DNA of 64,000 bases from Balaenoptera acutorostrata. Lineage: Eukaryota > Chordata > Mammalia > Artiodactyla > Balaenopteridae. The stretch covers positions 38,981,641 to 39,045,640 of the forward strand of contig NC_080074.1 in assembly GCF_949987535.1 (NCBI RefSeq), written 5' to 3'. Made by a program: the position numbers and the translations under genes. The notes below the pieces were generated by a model that saw only the letters and a list, made by a program, of their open reading frames with translations, made no database searches and was not told the origin of the DNA. This document shows, in pieces, positions 36,782 to 53,068 of the stretch (positions are counted from its first letter, which is position 1; each line of letters begins with the position of its first letter).

Positions 36782-38645
36782 TTTTATTTTTTATTGAAGT
36801 ATAATTGACATATATTAGTTTCAGATGTACAACATAGCGATTTAATATTTGTATACCTTGTGAAATAATCACTACAGTAAGTCTAGTTTAAATCCATAAC
36901 CATGAATAGTTACAATTTTTTTTTGCTTGTGATGAGAACTTTTATGATTTACTCTCTTAGTAACTTTCAAGTATGCAATACAGTATTATTAACTGTAGTC
37001 ACCATGCTGTCCACCGTATTCCCATGACTTATTTTGTAACTGAAGTTTGTACCTTTTTGCCCACTCCCAACTCCCCTCTCTGGCAACCACCAATCCATTT
37101 TCTGTATCTATGAGCTTGGTTTTATTTGTTTGTTTGGTTTGGTTTTTTTAGATTCCACATATAAGTGAGATCATGTGGTATTTATCTTTCTCTGTCTGAC
37201 TTATTTCACTTAGTATAATGCCTTCAAGATCCATCTACATTGTTATGAGTAACAAGATTTTACTCTTTTTTTTTGGCTGACTAGTATACCATTGCATGTA
37301 TATACCATATCTTCTTTATCTGTTTATCCACTGATGTTCACTTAGGTTGTTTCCATACCCTGGCTCCCCTAAATAATGCTGCAGTGAACATGGGTGTGCA
37401 TATATCTTTTCAAATTAGTGTTTTCATTTTCTTTGGATAAATACCCAGAAGTGAAATTACTGGATCGTATGGTAGTTCTATTTTTAATTTTTTGAGGAAC
37501 CTCCATAATGCTTTCCATAGTGGTGCACTAATTTACAATGGCACCAACAGTACATGAGGGTTTCCTTTTCTCCACATCCTCTCCAACACTTATTTCTTGT
37601 CTTTTTGGTAATACCCATTCTGACAGGTATGAGGTGATATCTCATTGTGGTTTTGATTTGCATCCCCTGATGATTAGTGATGTTGAGCATATTTTCATGT
37701 GCCTCTTGGCCATCTGTATGTCTTCTCTGGAAAAATATTCAGATCCTCTGCCCATTTTTATATTGGATTGTTTCATTTTTGTTTTTGCTGTTGGATGAGT
37801 TTTTCATATATTTTGGATATTAACCTCTTATCAGATATGTGATTTGCAAATATTTTCTCCCATTCAGTAGGTCGCTTTTTCATTTTGTTGATGATTTCCC
37901 TTGCTGTGTAGAAGCTTTTTAATTTGATGTAGACCCATTTATTTTTGCTTTTGTTGTCTTTGCTTTTAGAGTCAGATCCAAAAAATAATCTTTAAGATTG
38001 GTATCAAGGATCTACCACCTATGTTTTCTTCTAGGAGTTTTACGGTTTCAGGTCTAACATTCAAGTGTTTAATCCATTTTGAATTAATTTTTGTGTATGG
38101 TCCAAGATAATAGTTTAGTTTAATTCTTTTGCATGTGGCTGTCCAGTTTTCTCAACACCATTTATTGGAGAGACTGTCCTTTCCCTATTGTGTATTCTTG
38201 CTTCCTTTGTCATAAGTTAATTGACCATACATGTATGGGTTTATTTTTGGGCTCTCCATTCTGTCCCATTGATCTATGTGTCTGTTTTTATACCAATATC
38301 ATACGGTTTTGATTACTACAGCTTTGTAATATAGTTGGAAAACAAGGAGTGTGATGCCTCCAGCTTTGTTCTCCTTTTTCAAGATTGTTTTGTCTATTCA
38401 AGGTCTTTTGTGGTTCCATATAAATTTTAGGATTGTGTTCTATTTCTGTGAAATATGCCATTGGAATTTTGTTAAGAATTGCATTGAATCTGTAGATTGT
38501 TCTAGGTGACATGGTCATTTTAACAATATTAATTCTTCCAGTCCATGAGTACGTAATATCTTTTCATTTATTTGTGTCTTCTTCATTTCTTTCATCGATG
38601 TCTTATTAGTTTTCAGTGTACAGGCCTTTTACCTCCTTGGTTAAA
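36782..38645 (-). mobile_element. 5'-truncated L1 (about 1.9 kb)
   Basis: L1 3' end TTTATTGAAGTATAATTGAC at left, then ORF2 C-terminal relics on the minus strand (frames at 37484-37690, [17 protein letters not shown] with the C-x3-C ... C pattern, and 38288-38518). Breaks off at about 38645. Intermediate age: sequence well preserved but frames broken. Confidence 0.87.
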
Positions 38646-41950
<3,305 letters not shown>

Positions 41951-42323
41951 ACTAAATAAATATTCTTTACCCATTATTCAGATGGGCAAAAAGAGCGTCA
42001 AAGTGGTAAAGTAGTTCAACCAAGACCTCATAGTTCCCCAATTGTATTGTAAGGCTCAAACGTAGGTCTGTTAGTCAGCAAAACCTGTATGCTTTCTATG
42101 ACATCATTCTGGGTCCAGATTTTACCCCCCATTCTTTCTATTTCATCTAAATGTTAACATGAACCCATAGTTGATATGTTGTTCTGTATTACTAATTCCA
42201 AGAATCTCTTACTTTACTTGTCTTTGCTCCTGAATCTCTATAGTTATGAATTATGAATCTGTATCAGTAACACATTCCAACTTGCATACCTTCCAACATG
42301 CAAGGAAAAGATATTGTAATCCC
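41951..42323. other. No gene recognised
   Basis: Partly MIR-like at about 41975-42085 (GATGGGCAAAAAG...GTAGTTCAACCAAG). Otherwise unique. Confidence 0.4.
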
Positions 42324-42339
42324 AGCTCTGTGGAATATT

Positions 42340-42663
42340 TAAGTAATTTTTTTTTTTTTAACTTTGGGTTTATTTACTTATTTATTTATTTATTTATTTA
42401 TGGCTGTGTTGGGTCTTCGTTTCTGTGTGAGGGCTTTCTCTAGTTGCGGCAAGTGGGGGCCACTCTTCATCACGGCGCGCGGGCCTCTCATTATCGCGGC
42501 CTCTCTTGTTGCGGAACACAGGCTCCAAATGCGCAGGCTCAGTAATTGTGGCTCACGGGCCTCGTTGCTCCGTGGCATGTGGGATCTTCCCAGACCAGGG
42601 CTCGAACCCATGTCCCCTGCATTGGCAGGCAGATTCTCAACCACTGCGCCACCAGGGAAGCCC
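42340..42663 (-). mobile_element. CHR-type SINE copy 7 (GGGCTTCCC subtype)
   Basis: Flanked by the 16-bp duplication AGCTCTGTGGAATATT (42324-42339 and 42664-42679; the preceding CCC also matches). ATTT-rich tail at left, GGGCTTCCCTGGTGGCGCAG head at right. It sits about 430 bp upstream of the LIN7A exon at 43096. Confidence 0.94.
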
Positions 42664-43095
42664 AGCTCTGTGGAATATTAACTTAGAAAACTATGTTTAA
42701 AATGTTACCTAGATTCAGGAAATAACTATATACATTATTTTTATTACATATTTGAGAGATAGAACTATAAATAATGGTAAAAAATTTTACCAACAGCGGT
42801 TTTTATAAAACCAAATATAAAAGTTTTGTCACTTGATAAACATGGATAGCCAAATTAAAAAGTGAATAAAAGTGATTGCCCTCTCTTCTCTGCCCTAACC
42901 ACTGCCTACCCCCCCGCCCCCCCAAAAAAATAGGAGGGATTTTTGGTCCAAATCATCAGGATAATTGATTCAAACCTATTTCATTTTGTGATAGGGAACT
43001 TCTGTCTTACAATGAAAATTTATTGTCCTACCTGCAATGAAAGAATTGATATTCTTAATGTTCTTACACATTCTTTTTTTATGTGAACATTTTAG

Positions 43096-43167
43096 GTGTA
43101 TCAATATATGCATGAAACGATAACTGTTAATGGCTGTCCCGAATTCCGTGCCAGGGCCACAGCAAAG
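43096..43167 (+). CDS. LIN7A: LIN7A coding exon, end of L27 domain (partial gene)
   Basis: A 72-nt exon of 24 codons encodes VYQYMHETITVNGC and then PEFRARATAK. It is bounded by an AG acceptor (43094-43095) and a GTAAGA donor (43168), and is phase 0 at both ends. From recalled human LIN7A it corresponds to about residues 68-91, the C-terminal end of the L27 domain and the linker to the PDZ domain. LIN7 proteins are small scaffolds that bind CASK through L27 and form the LIN-2/LIN-7/LIN-10 complex, which sorts receptors and channels at synapses and basolateral membranes. Intact splice sites and an intron before the next exon exclude a processed pseudogene. The residues here do not separate paralogues; the LIN7A call rests on the following exon. 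No upstream exon was found in the window. Confidence 0.96.
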
Positions 43168-45477
43168 GTAAGAGTTGAGTAACTTTAAAAATATACTTAA
43201 CCCCAGTGATCTAGTAATTGATTGTGCGCGTGTGTGTTTCAGGTATTCTCGTGTGTACACTGTAAGAGAATTTAGACATCAGTGGCAGCCCAGAGTCTAG
43301 AACCAGTACTACTTCCCAGGTAAAAATCCTAATGGAAAATTGAACGTTTCTGCTGCTTCTGTAGCTTAAGAAAGGAGAATGATTTCATTAAACTCACTGA
43401 ATGTTCATTTGGCACAAGCAAATCTGCTGGTTCATTGTATGAAATACTTCTTGGTTTTCTGACACATTCCTCTGATCCAAAAGAACCTGTTCCCTATTCA
43501 ACGCATGAAGATTTGTACAAGTCTAAAAGTTTTACTCAAGCTAGACATGACAAGAACTCACCTGATACCCACTGATGCAGGATTCTTCCATGTACTCAGC
43601 AGAGTAGCTGAATGAATATGATGTTGACCTAAAGGGAAGGTCTGTTACCTGTTTTGGTAGTGACCACATTTGCTCTTGAAAAACTCAAATCCAGAGATTG
43701 CGGAGACCTTCCGAATGAAAATGTTACAGCAGTAGGATCATGAAATTATCTGGAAAACAGACCATAGGAAATAATAGTTTTAAACTAAAATCACTAATGC
43801 AATTCTTACTTTACAAGTACAGAAATGTTATAATAAATACACATTTGCTTTTTAAAAGCTTTTCTCTTTCTAATATGTGTAAGAAATAAGAACTGCTGAA
43901 AATAATCAGAATTTTCCATTTAATTCTTTTGTGTTACATCACCTATTGTTTGGTTTCTCTCCTGATTTTTCAGTTTTCATTCCGTAGCTGAACACTACAG
44001 ATTTGTGATTTTTTTGTTTTTTGATTTTTTTAACCCAGGCAAAAAGAGGGTATTATTATCATTACATCATGCTTTGCTTGTACTGAAGTGGAACACACAC
44101 AGAAAAATGATCCCTACATGGTTTAATTAAGGGGAAAGTGAATTATGTAGTGTTTTACCATTCTCATTTCTTATTCATGTAGAACAGCAGGATAGCAGCA
44201 TAATGTTGCAATAGCACAATATTTTCTGGTTGTTTCTGGGCTGTCTGCATTGCATCCATGTCAGCCATTAAAATCTATGCATGACAGCAAGGTTTGCATG
44301 AGCAAATGCATGTAGCTAAAAACAAGCCATTATTTCCATATCATTCACTATCTTTCACTAAATGCAGACAGTAGCATAATGCTAAATTGATGTGATAATG
44401 CTGTGTGTGGAAAAGAATGTACAGTCGTTGGGAATCAATATTTTCACAGTGTTGAGTAAATCACTTTATAGTAGGTATCTAAACAACTGTGGTTAAGGCA
44501 GTTTACCAGAGGTGGAAAATAAGAAGCAGGCAGAAGAATCTTTTCTTGATAGAAACTATTTAAATCTTCTCCATGGAGGGGAGGGGGGTGAAAACTAATG
44601 GTAAGTTGTTTCCTTCAACTTATTTTTAAAATTAATATATATGAATTTTAAAATAAAGTTATATCCATATTAAATGATATTTTGTACATCTAGGTATAAA
44701 ACCATGGACTGCTCATTTTGCCTACGTTACTACAGTAGTTGAAATATTAATGTAAAATATAGGGGAAAAAAACCTGTGCCAGATAAGAGGACCTCTCATA
44801 ATAATATGGAATATTGATATGAAGTAATTATAATCTGTTTGGATCTATTATTTTCTTTTAGCTTTCTTTTCTTTTAGCTTTCTTTTCTTTTAGGCGTTTT
44901 CAATTAAAAAAAAAAAGAAACTAAATTTTCTAAGCCAGTGGTTTGGCAATAGCAAAATTCTAGATGTATTCACCAGTATATATACATATAAGTGCTCCTC
45001 AGTGTATTGAATACATTTATGTGCAAACACCAAGTTAGACTGTGTGTCATACAAAGAAGTGTAAGCCACAATCTCGGCCCTTCAGGTGCCCATGGTCAAC
45101 ATATATACAGTATATACAATAATTATAGTTTATGTACCATATGTAGGTATTATATGTACCAAAGCTATTTGGAGTCCAAGAATAGGAAGATTTGCATCTA
45201 ACCAAGGTTAGTGGGAAAGATTTTTATGAGGAAGGGAAATTTTTATCATAATGGGTAAGGTCTAGAAAGGTGGAAATATCAATAGTTGGGCTGAGCTTTA
45301 CCAAAGAAAGGAATTATAAAGGACATCTAAATGAAGAAAGCCCCCTCCCTTTCGTGTTCTTTCTTTCACAGGAGAATGCTATAAAATAGGAGGAGTTGCC
45401 TGATCTACACACTGCAAGTCATATGATTAGCCTTATTTCCCTCGTTTTTATCACCAAATGACCATCTTTTCTTTCAG
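43168..45477 (+). other. LIN7A: LIN7A intron between the L27-end and PDZ exons
   Basis: This GT-AG intron of 2,310 bp has few recognisable repeats, unlike the rest of the window. A pyrimidine-rich direct repeat of the CTTTCTTTTCTTTTAG type occurs near 44860-44895. The stretch 44180-44560 is moderately AT-rich with no repeat signature and is discussed as a possible conserved noncoding element. Confidence 0.85.
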
Positions 45478-45687
45478 GCAACAGTTGCAGCTTTTGCAGC
45501 TAGTGAAGGCCACTCCCACCCTCGGGTAGTCGAGCTGCCAAAAACAGATGAAGGCCTTGGTTTTAATGTGATGGGAGGAAAGGAGCAAAATTCCCCCATT
45601 TATATCTCTCGCATCATTCCTGGAGGGGTGGCCGAAAGACACGGAGGCCTCAAGCGAGGAGACCAGCTACTATCAGTGAATGGAGTG
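45478..45687 (+). CDS. LIN7A: LIN7A coding exon, N-terminal two thirds of PDZ domain
   Basis: A 210-nt exon of 70 codons starts [12 protein letters not shown] and ends QLLSVNGV. It has a CTTTCAG acceptor (ends 45477) and a GTATGT donor (45688), phase 0 both sides, so it joins the upstream exon without frame change. The carboxylate-binding loop GLGF of the PDZ domain is visible about 26 codons in, followed by [19 protein letters not shown] domains bind C-terminal peptides of membrane proteins. Paralogue choice: [11 protein letters not shown] and GGVAERHGG match recalled LIN7A, whereas LIN7C has EEGLGFNIMGG and GGIADRHGG. The last third of the PDZ domain (SVEGEHHEKAVELL in the family) lies on a further exon that I did not find in the remaining 18.3 kb. 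Confidence 0.97.
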
Positions 45688-47174
45688 GTATGTTCATAAC
45701 ATAATCAGAGGTTTTTCTCTCTAAGCACATTCTTGTTTTTCCCCTGCTGTTACTAAAGTCAATGTTGAAATCCTAGAACAAATCTTAATTTTGTGTCCAA
45801 ACAGCTTCCTCAGCATTGATGGATATTAAGCCTACAAAAGCAGTAATTTTATAGTTTTGATGTATCATTTTGTCTTATTCAGGGATGATAAGTAGGACCT
45901 AGTGGGAAAATCATCCCAAGATATTATCCCAACTAGTAGAATTTCCCCCATATAATACTATAATTGAATTAATATTTAAAAGAACATAATTTCAAGTCAC
46001 TTTTATTCAAAGTTATTATAAGCAAATATACGCATTTAAAAAATAAAGCTAAAACTTCTCTATATATTTTTCATTTTCATTAAAGAGGAAGAATAATTTT
46101 AATATGTGTAATAATAGCACACATGGAAAAGGCTAATGCACAGATAATTCTGTAAGCCGGGTATACAGCTATAGTATAACAAAAATATATCAGCCTCTTT
46201 CCTGGAAAAGTTTGATTATATTATCTATTCATCATATTTATTTTAGTTTTCACATAAAGTTAAAACTAAGAACATACATTTTTTTCATAACCTCATATTC
46301 TTTGGATGCCATCACCTCCACATGTAATAACGAGTTGTTAATGAAATGGCTTCATGTGAAATGAATAATTTTTCCCCATAACTTCTACTTAAATCAAAAA
46401 TAATTAACCTAAAAGCATAAATTTCAGAAGTATAGATAGGAACATATCAAAGTTTACTTTTCTGTTCACCTAGGATCTGTCTTCTAAGAACTTAAGATTT
46501 TAAAGAATAAATTAGATTTGGGTTATTTGTGGCCATATTGATTTCTGCTAAGGACATAATATCCAAAATAAATTAATTTAGAATGTGATATTTTGTTGGT
46601 AACTATGGAGTAAATTCTTCTATTTATATCTTGCATTGTTTTTTTTTTTTTTCAGCCTGATGAGTAGTTTTATAGGACCCAAAATCATTCATTCAACTCC
46701 ACTGATCTCTGATGTACATCAAAATCATCAGTCCATGAATATTTTATTTCCCTTAAGCACTCCAATTCTAAAACTCCCATTTCATTTACTTTTTTCTATG
46801 CAACAATGCTTTGAGATGAGCTTCTTTTATTGACCTTTAGATAACTATGACTTTTTCAAAGCATGTTTCAACTGACAATTTCATAGTCAAGCTTTCTAGG
46901 AGAGGGCTCTAGAGCTAGGTCATGCAATTATGTCACAGAGTAATCTGTGCCTCAGTGTATGAAATTACAACTTCTCTGAATATATTGGGTAGATCAAAAG
47001 AGAGTATAGATTTTAAAACATGAGAAGTACAAAAAAAGAACCAAAACTATATTAATAGTAAGTGTATATATATAAAGCAACAGTAAATATGTATTAAATC
47101 AATTTAATATGAGTTGACTTTAAGCTGTCTGTCAAAAGGGCTAAAGAGCCTTTGTTTAACTCATGCATTTGCAG

Positions 47175-47321
47175 GGAACCCGGCTGCTGCCATTTCATAA
47201 CCACTCATCCATTCCTTGCAATGACCATGTGACTTTATCTGGGCGTCTGCGGGAGGAATTGGAGCAATGGAATCAGACACAACAGGCTCTACCACTCAAC
47301 ATCCATATTTTTATGGATTAA
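47175..47321 (+). other. Candidate alternative terminal exon of LIN7A (speculative)
   Basis: A TTTGCAG acceptor (AG 47173-47174) precedes a frame that is phase-compatible with the PDZ exon and runs 48 codons (GTRLLPFHNHSSIPCNDHVT ... HIFMD) to TAA at 47319-47321. It is slightly richer in GC than its surroundings. An AATAAA occurs at 48016-48021. A run of this length without a stop is not rare by chance and the polypyrimidine tract is weak, so this is only a candidate. Confidence 0.2.
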
Positions 47322-50059
47322 TATCCCCTAAACCTGAATTTCCTAATCTGAGTAAGGGGAGTAGTGACTAATTTGAAGGGCTCTGATGAAAATTAAAATG
47401 AGGCAAAATGTCTGTTGAGAGCTATCCTGTGATAATTTGGTTACACACACCTTTGATAGGTAAGTGTGGTTACTGCAGAATGTTGAAAAGGGTTAGCAGT
47501 CCCCCTATGATATTGCTATTGCCAGTTATAAGTTTTAAAGCAAATTCTGCTACACATATAGGCGTATTTTAGCAAACATTTACTAGCAAATAGGCATTAA
47601 TAGACTCATACCACCTCTTCCGTAAGTTTGATGACATCCTAGTTCTCTGCCCATTCAGATGTTCCAATCATTACCTTGAAGAAGAGGTTTACTTGAGGCA
47701 GATGAAACAACGTTCCAGAGCCAGGATTTTGTTATCTTTATATTCAGCATCAAACAACCAGAAATTCTACTAGACTGACAGTTGGAAATAAGAAGCTTTA
47801 GTGTTCAACTTAGGCCACTGATCCTTTGGTACAGGCTGTGGGCCTTCTTAAGAGTTTTGTAACCTGGTCATTGCAAAGGTGGGGGATGTCTCCAAAATCT
47901 TTAGTATTCCACTTATATTTAAAACCTTTAATTTTGTCGATTAAGTTCCATTTATAATGCTAGTTAATAAGTCACTAATTGTGCCAGTGAGAATCCATTT
48001 CTGACATATGTTGCTAATAAAACAAAGCATCAAGATGGGTATAACAAATGCTTTTGTAGTGACCAACCTCTAGAATGTTGCCTTGGTAACACCCTATATG
48101 TTTGCTGACCACCTAGACTGCTTTAAGCTTCTAAGTTGGAGTTTAAAACATTGTACATCTATATAATCAAACTATACATTATAAACTACCTATTTTAAAG
48201 TACTTAAAAGTAAGTTATATACATTTTAGCAGTACTAATATTTATCAGATATTCATCAAAAGGTAGTTTTCCTTCTGTAAATGAGAAATTTCATGACCCA
48301 GTGGGTTTCCAATAGTCACACAAAGTAGTTAATCCAAGGCAACAACCCTGGGCTCCTAACACTGAATCCACAAGTCTTTTCAGGATAAATAATTCCAGGC
48401 AGATAGCAGTATTTAATGAAAAAAAAAAATTCTGTAATGGAAGGGCCAAAAAGAGAAAATGTTAGCAAATGATCAAATTTACACTTTAAAATAAAGTACC
48501 ATTTGGGGAAATTAATATGGAAGATTTTCAGAACATGCTATTCTAAACTGAGAACAAATTTTGGAAGGAAGTGATTTGAAGGGCTGAAGCAAACCTTACT
48601 ACTTCAGTACAAGTACTCTGGGGAAAATTTCCTAGTGTCCTACTTGAAAAGTAAAGAAATTGTTGCATGGACCTTTAAACATCTGAAAAGATGTCTTAAT
48701 TATGCATGTTTGTTTTTATGCCCTACCTGCTTTTAGAAAGGATATATCATGATATCTGATAAAAAGTAAAATATGTTAATACAGAATTATTAACATGGCA
48801 TGTTAGGTAATGAAGTGGGATAGAAAGGAAGAAAATCAATAAATAGAAATAAAGAAAAGATACAGCAGTAGAGCAAGTACTTTTTTTTCTCTTAGCCTCT
48901 TAGAAATCAATACAGAAGGAAACTCATACCAGCTCAGCTATCATTGGCAGGGATTTTTTTCTATCCCTGAGTTCCAGGAGAAATTTCCCATGGGATTTTT
49001 ACAAATGAGATATTGAATCACCTAATACAATTTTATAGAAAATGCAGAGGCTTTTTGCGCATGGCTACTTCTTAGGTCAATCCTCAGTAAAAACTTAGAG
49101 CTGAATGCTCAATTAAAATTTAAGGGTAACAGGAGGTCACAATGTTACAGTTAGAATTTATAGCTTTCTAATGATCTCCTTTTCACCCTTTTATACCGAA
49201 GTGTTTCATCAGCAATTTTGAGAAGGACCTAAAGGGCTGTATATAAAGGTTACAGCCAACATGCAGCCAGCAGGGACAGTAAATACATTTAGTGATAGAG
49301 TCTGGATACAAAAAAATATCAATAGAATGGTACAATAGGCCTAATTTAATAAGAATCTACATGAAGTCCTGCTCATTTGCCCAGAAAACTAGCTACCTAT
49401 GTGCAGAATCAGGAAGGAATGGCTAAATAACAAAACCTGAAAAAAAAAAAAAAAAAAGCCTGGGGGATTTCAATTGATTTCAAGAGAAAAATGAAGCAAG
49501 TTGAGGGGAAAAAAAGAAAAACACAAAAATATGTTAATGTAATCATAGAGGCCATTAATACAAATATCATGTACAGACAGTGGAGGAGACTGGTCCAGCT
49601 CTGAATAAGCTGTTCAGCTCACACCCCACTGTGCTTTGATCCTGGTTCCATCCTTGGAAAGAACAATAAGCTCATCCGGAGTCAAGCAGTCTTGTATGGG
49701 AAGAAGGACTTGCCTTGTTTAGGGTAGAGAAGAGACTCAGGGGAACGATGGCTGCCTTCACTTGTCCTCCATTGTGTGAGGCAGCAGATGGCAGAACCAA
49801 GACCAGTGGATAAAAGCCACAGGGAAGGCAGATTACAGCTTATTATAAGAAAGGACCTTTAAACGCATAGGGAAAGACTGAATCATAAGTCAGTATGTGC
49901 CCATCATTTGAAGTTTTAATCAGAGATTAGAAGACTAACCAGCAAGAGTATTTCAAAATATGTGTACAGTGTAGAGGGCTGGAACAGTTGGTCCCAAGGT
50001 CCCTTCTAACTGTGTGACTGTGTTTTCAGATGGGATTTTGCTGAGACTCCTAAATACCC

Positions 50060-50061
<2 letters not shown>

Positions 50062-50103
<42 letters not shown>

Positions 50104-50119
50104 ACACACACACACACAC
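50062..50119. repeat. (CA)n microsatellite with CG interruptions
   Basis: CA units with two or three CACG variants near 50093-50101. Confidence 0.95.
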
Positions 50120-50326
50120 CCCCTCCTTATACAGGTAAGTAGGCTCTACCTACTCTCTGTGTACCCTACTAATGAGACATTTTTTTCTTGAACAGAGCAT
50201 TAGACATATACTACAATATAATGCTTTTTATTTATCTAGCACTTTACAGTTTATGAACAGTATTTACCTAAAATTCTCCCATTTGTTCCTCAAAAGTCTC
50301 ATGAAATGGGTAGGGTCAGAGTTTGT

Positions 50327-50340
<14 letters not shown>

Positions 50341-50368
<28 letters not shown>

Positions 50369-50427
50369 GCAGAAATGGATACACACACATGTGCACACAC
50401 AGGCCCACACCAAATACACACACAAGA
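50341..50427. repeat. (CA)n microsatellite, interrupted
   Basis: About 13 pure CA units followed by CA-rich degenerate sequence. It produces spurious His-Thr repeats in translation. Confidence 0.93.
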
Positions 50428-51409
50428 AGTGAATTTCAGCCTTCATTGTGATCATAACCGATGCTTACCAAATGTAATAACTGGTTACTTAAAAAGTAAA
50501 TCCCAATGAAATCTGAATAAGCTCCATGGATTGAGCCTATGTCAATGCCCTGGTTTTAATATTATACAGTTGTTTTAAAAGATGCTAATATTTAGGGAAG
50601 CTGGGTAAAGGGTGCACAGGACCTCCCTGCACATTTCTTTTCAACTTCCTGTGACTCAATAATTATTTCCTAATAATTTTTTAAAAGGGAGAAAGTCCCC
50701 AAGAATCAACCTGAAATATGATATCCTGGTGCTGATGGGAGAGAGGACAGATGGAGACAGGAAGGCACAGGGCAGAAAGATAAAATAAAAGCATAAGTAC
50801 TTTAAAAATATGTCATAGTCAAAAGAGACCTTCATTAGCTCCTGAAATCCAGCCATTGTTTTAGAGCATCATTGGTAGGGAAATTGCAGTTAAATTTGCC
50901 CAGCTCTGTAGTTAATCCTAAATAAAGCTGTTGATACAGTGTATGAACAGTGCTAATTGATTTTTAAGCATAACAGATGAATGAGTAAAACTTGAGGGAT
51001 GGAACAGAATAAATAGTTTTCCTGGAATCTGGCTTTTCTCCCATTTTATAAATACCTATGCCAAGTTAAGGGTGAGTCCTCACAGCCCAAATTATTTATG
51101 CAGAAAGTCTGTCAGGTGTGGAATGAGGATGAAACATAAATTAGAACTGTCTAGATCTGAGCTCTGTGAACCTACAGCATCCCAGATGGGAAATCTGTAT
51201 TAAATCTTACTTATCTATTATCTGAACGAAGAGAAAATATACATAAGAAGATATTTTTAATTACTATGAAATACACTATAAGATTTCTATGAAAATTTAA
51301 GCTCTACGTTAAAAACACATGCCCCATTGACAGCAGTAATTTTTGTTCATTGCCTTCAGTCTTAGAACAGCACCCATCTACATAGTCAAAGCTCCATATA
51401 TATTTGTTT

Positions 51410-51615
51410 AACTCCAGGCACCATTGTAAGCACCTTACATATTGAATTTATTATTTCCTCGTAATGATCTTTTGTGGTAGGTGCTCTTATTGTCACTCTT
51501 ATTTTACAAATGAGGAAACTGAGGAAGAGCGAGATCAAATGACTTGCCCAAGGTCGTACAGCTACTGAATGACAGAGGTGGAGAGTCTAACCTGGGCAGT
51601 CTGGCCTTATTCATC
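51410..51615 (-). repeat. MIR SINE, well preserved
   Basis: ACTCCAGGCACCATTGTAAG, TTTTACAAATGAGGAAACTG, TGACTTGCCCAAGGTC and AACCTGGGCAGTCTGGCC match the reverse MIR consensus including its core. Confidence 0.85.
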
Positions 51616-52904
51616 CTAATTTAAGGGTAAATAAATATCTTAGCCCTTAAAAGATGAGTATTTTCCTGTATGGTGTAGAAAAGATCAGGTTTTTTGTTTT
51701 TTGTTTTTAACTTTTATGGGTTTGCATAAGCATTTTTGGTTGGGAGAGGGTCTGTTGTTTTTCTGTTTCTCATAAAGGGCTTTGACCTTTAAAAAGTTAA
51801 GAACCATTCCTGAAAAACAGTAGCATTTTGGAAAAGGAGGCATTTACTTGAATTCAAAGGGCTCAGAATCCTGAGGGGATGCAGAGATTTTGGTATGAAA
51901 GTGTTTGATGGTTCCATCCCTGCCTAGCCCATCACTCCACCTTGTGTCAGGCGCAGAAAGCACAGGGCCAGAGTGTGGCCTGAACAGCCGGCGACAGCCC
52001 TGATCCACACTCACCCTTGGGGGTCCACGCGGCTGATAGAGGGAAGCCGTGCAGGCATAAAGAGGGGGAAGGCAAAGCAGAGCCTCAGCCTTTGGGTCCC
52101 TGTAGAGGCCTGGCGTGAGCATCCCTAAGCTCTAGGCCAGGAGGCCTCAAGTAAAGCTATTCTCAAATTCTCTTTGCCAAGGAATTGTTACCAGATTCTT
52201 TACCTTGCTGGGCAGCTGAGTGCGAGATTGTTTGGGTTATAATTAAATAGGAGTGCAAGCTGGAATTTCAGTTAAGTGCTGAAAATTTTTGTTCTCTGAA
52301 TAATTTCATGTGAGACCACTCACAATTGTGAAGGCTCCAAGACAAGTACAATTATGTTGCCTTAACCCAGTCACTTTAGGAATGGCACAAGCAAGGCAGC
52401 ATGATCCGGTATATTTTGCAACATTGAACAGGTAGTGTTCTAGTCCCCGTCATTCTGAATTGGCTCATGATAGATCTTTTCACTTAAAAAGCAGAATAGA
52501 AGAATATTGTGGTATCCCAACTGAGCAGGTAACAATAGCTCACAGGCCAGAACTGCTACATTCCCACCCTGCGATTTCAGCCTACAGGAATGGCCACCAG
52601 GTACATTAGCTCTCAGACGTTAATAGACCAGCTTGAGCTTTGAGCATACCCTGAGGTTGTGCTGATGAAATTGACCGAAAATGTATCAATGCCAGAATAC
52701 ACTCACATTTAGCAAGTATTAAAGTACAAGTCTCTATATGCTGGAAAGCATTCCCACCCATGGGGTCAGACTGACCTAAATCTCTATTTAGATTGCTAGT
52801 AATGGGTATTTGACTATTCAGTTCTCTTCTGATACAGGCTTTTTTGTAGTTATTTTTACCATTTGTTGTTTGTGTTTTTCTCATTTTGTGCGATTTTAGC
52901 AATA
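51616..52904. other. No gene recognised
   Basis: 51844-52140 is relatively GC-rich but has no domain-bearing frame or CpG-island character that I can defend. Confidence 0.5.
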
Positions 52905-53065
52905 TTTTTCATTCATTCAACAATTATTTGTAAAGCACTTATTATGTGACAGCTGCTAAGCAGAGACCTGGGTATAAATGTGAACAAAAGAGAAAGGGTT
53001 ATAACCTTCGTGGAACTTTCTGTCTGGTAAAGAGTAGAAAAATAGTGATGATGATGATAATAAAC
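52905..53065 (-). repeat. L2 3'-end remnant
   Basis: TTCATTCAACAATTATTTG, GCACTTATTATGTGACAGCTG, a GTATAAATGTGAACAAAAG block and the CTTCGTGGAACTTTCTGTCT block follow the reverse L2 tail. Confidence 0.7.
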
Positions 53066-53068
53066 ATA

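Larger units (their letters stand above)
45688..51394 (+). other. LIN7A: LIN7A intron after the PDZ exon, mostly unique
   Basis: A 5.7 kb stretch with very few nameable repeats apart from microsatellites near 50.1 and 50.4 kb. An exon-like frame lies at 47175-47321 (separate entry). I found no sequence encoding SVEGEHHEKAVELL, the next expected LIN7 segment. Confidence 0.7.

Noticed and set aside
50172..50509. Frames with His-Thr repeats.
   Set aside because: Translation of (CA)n microsatellites.
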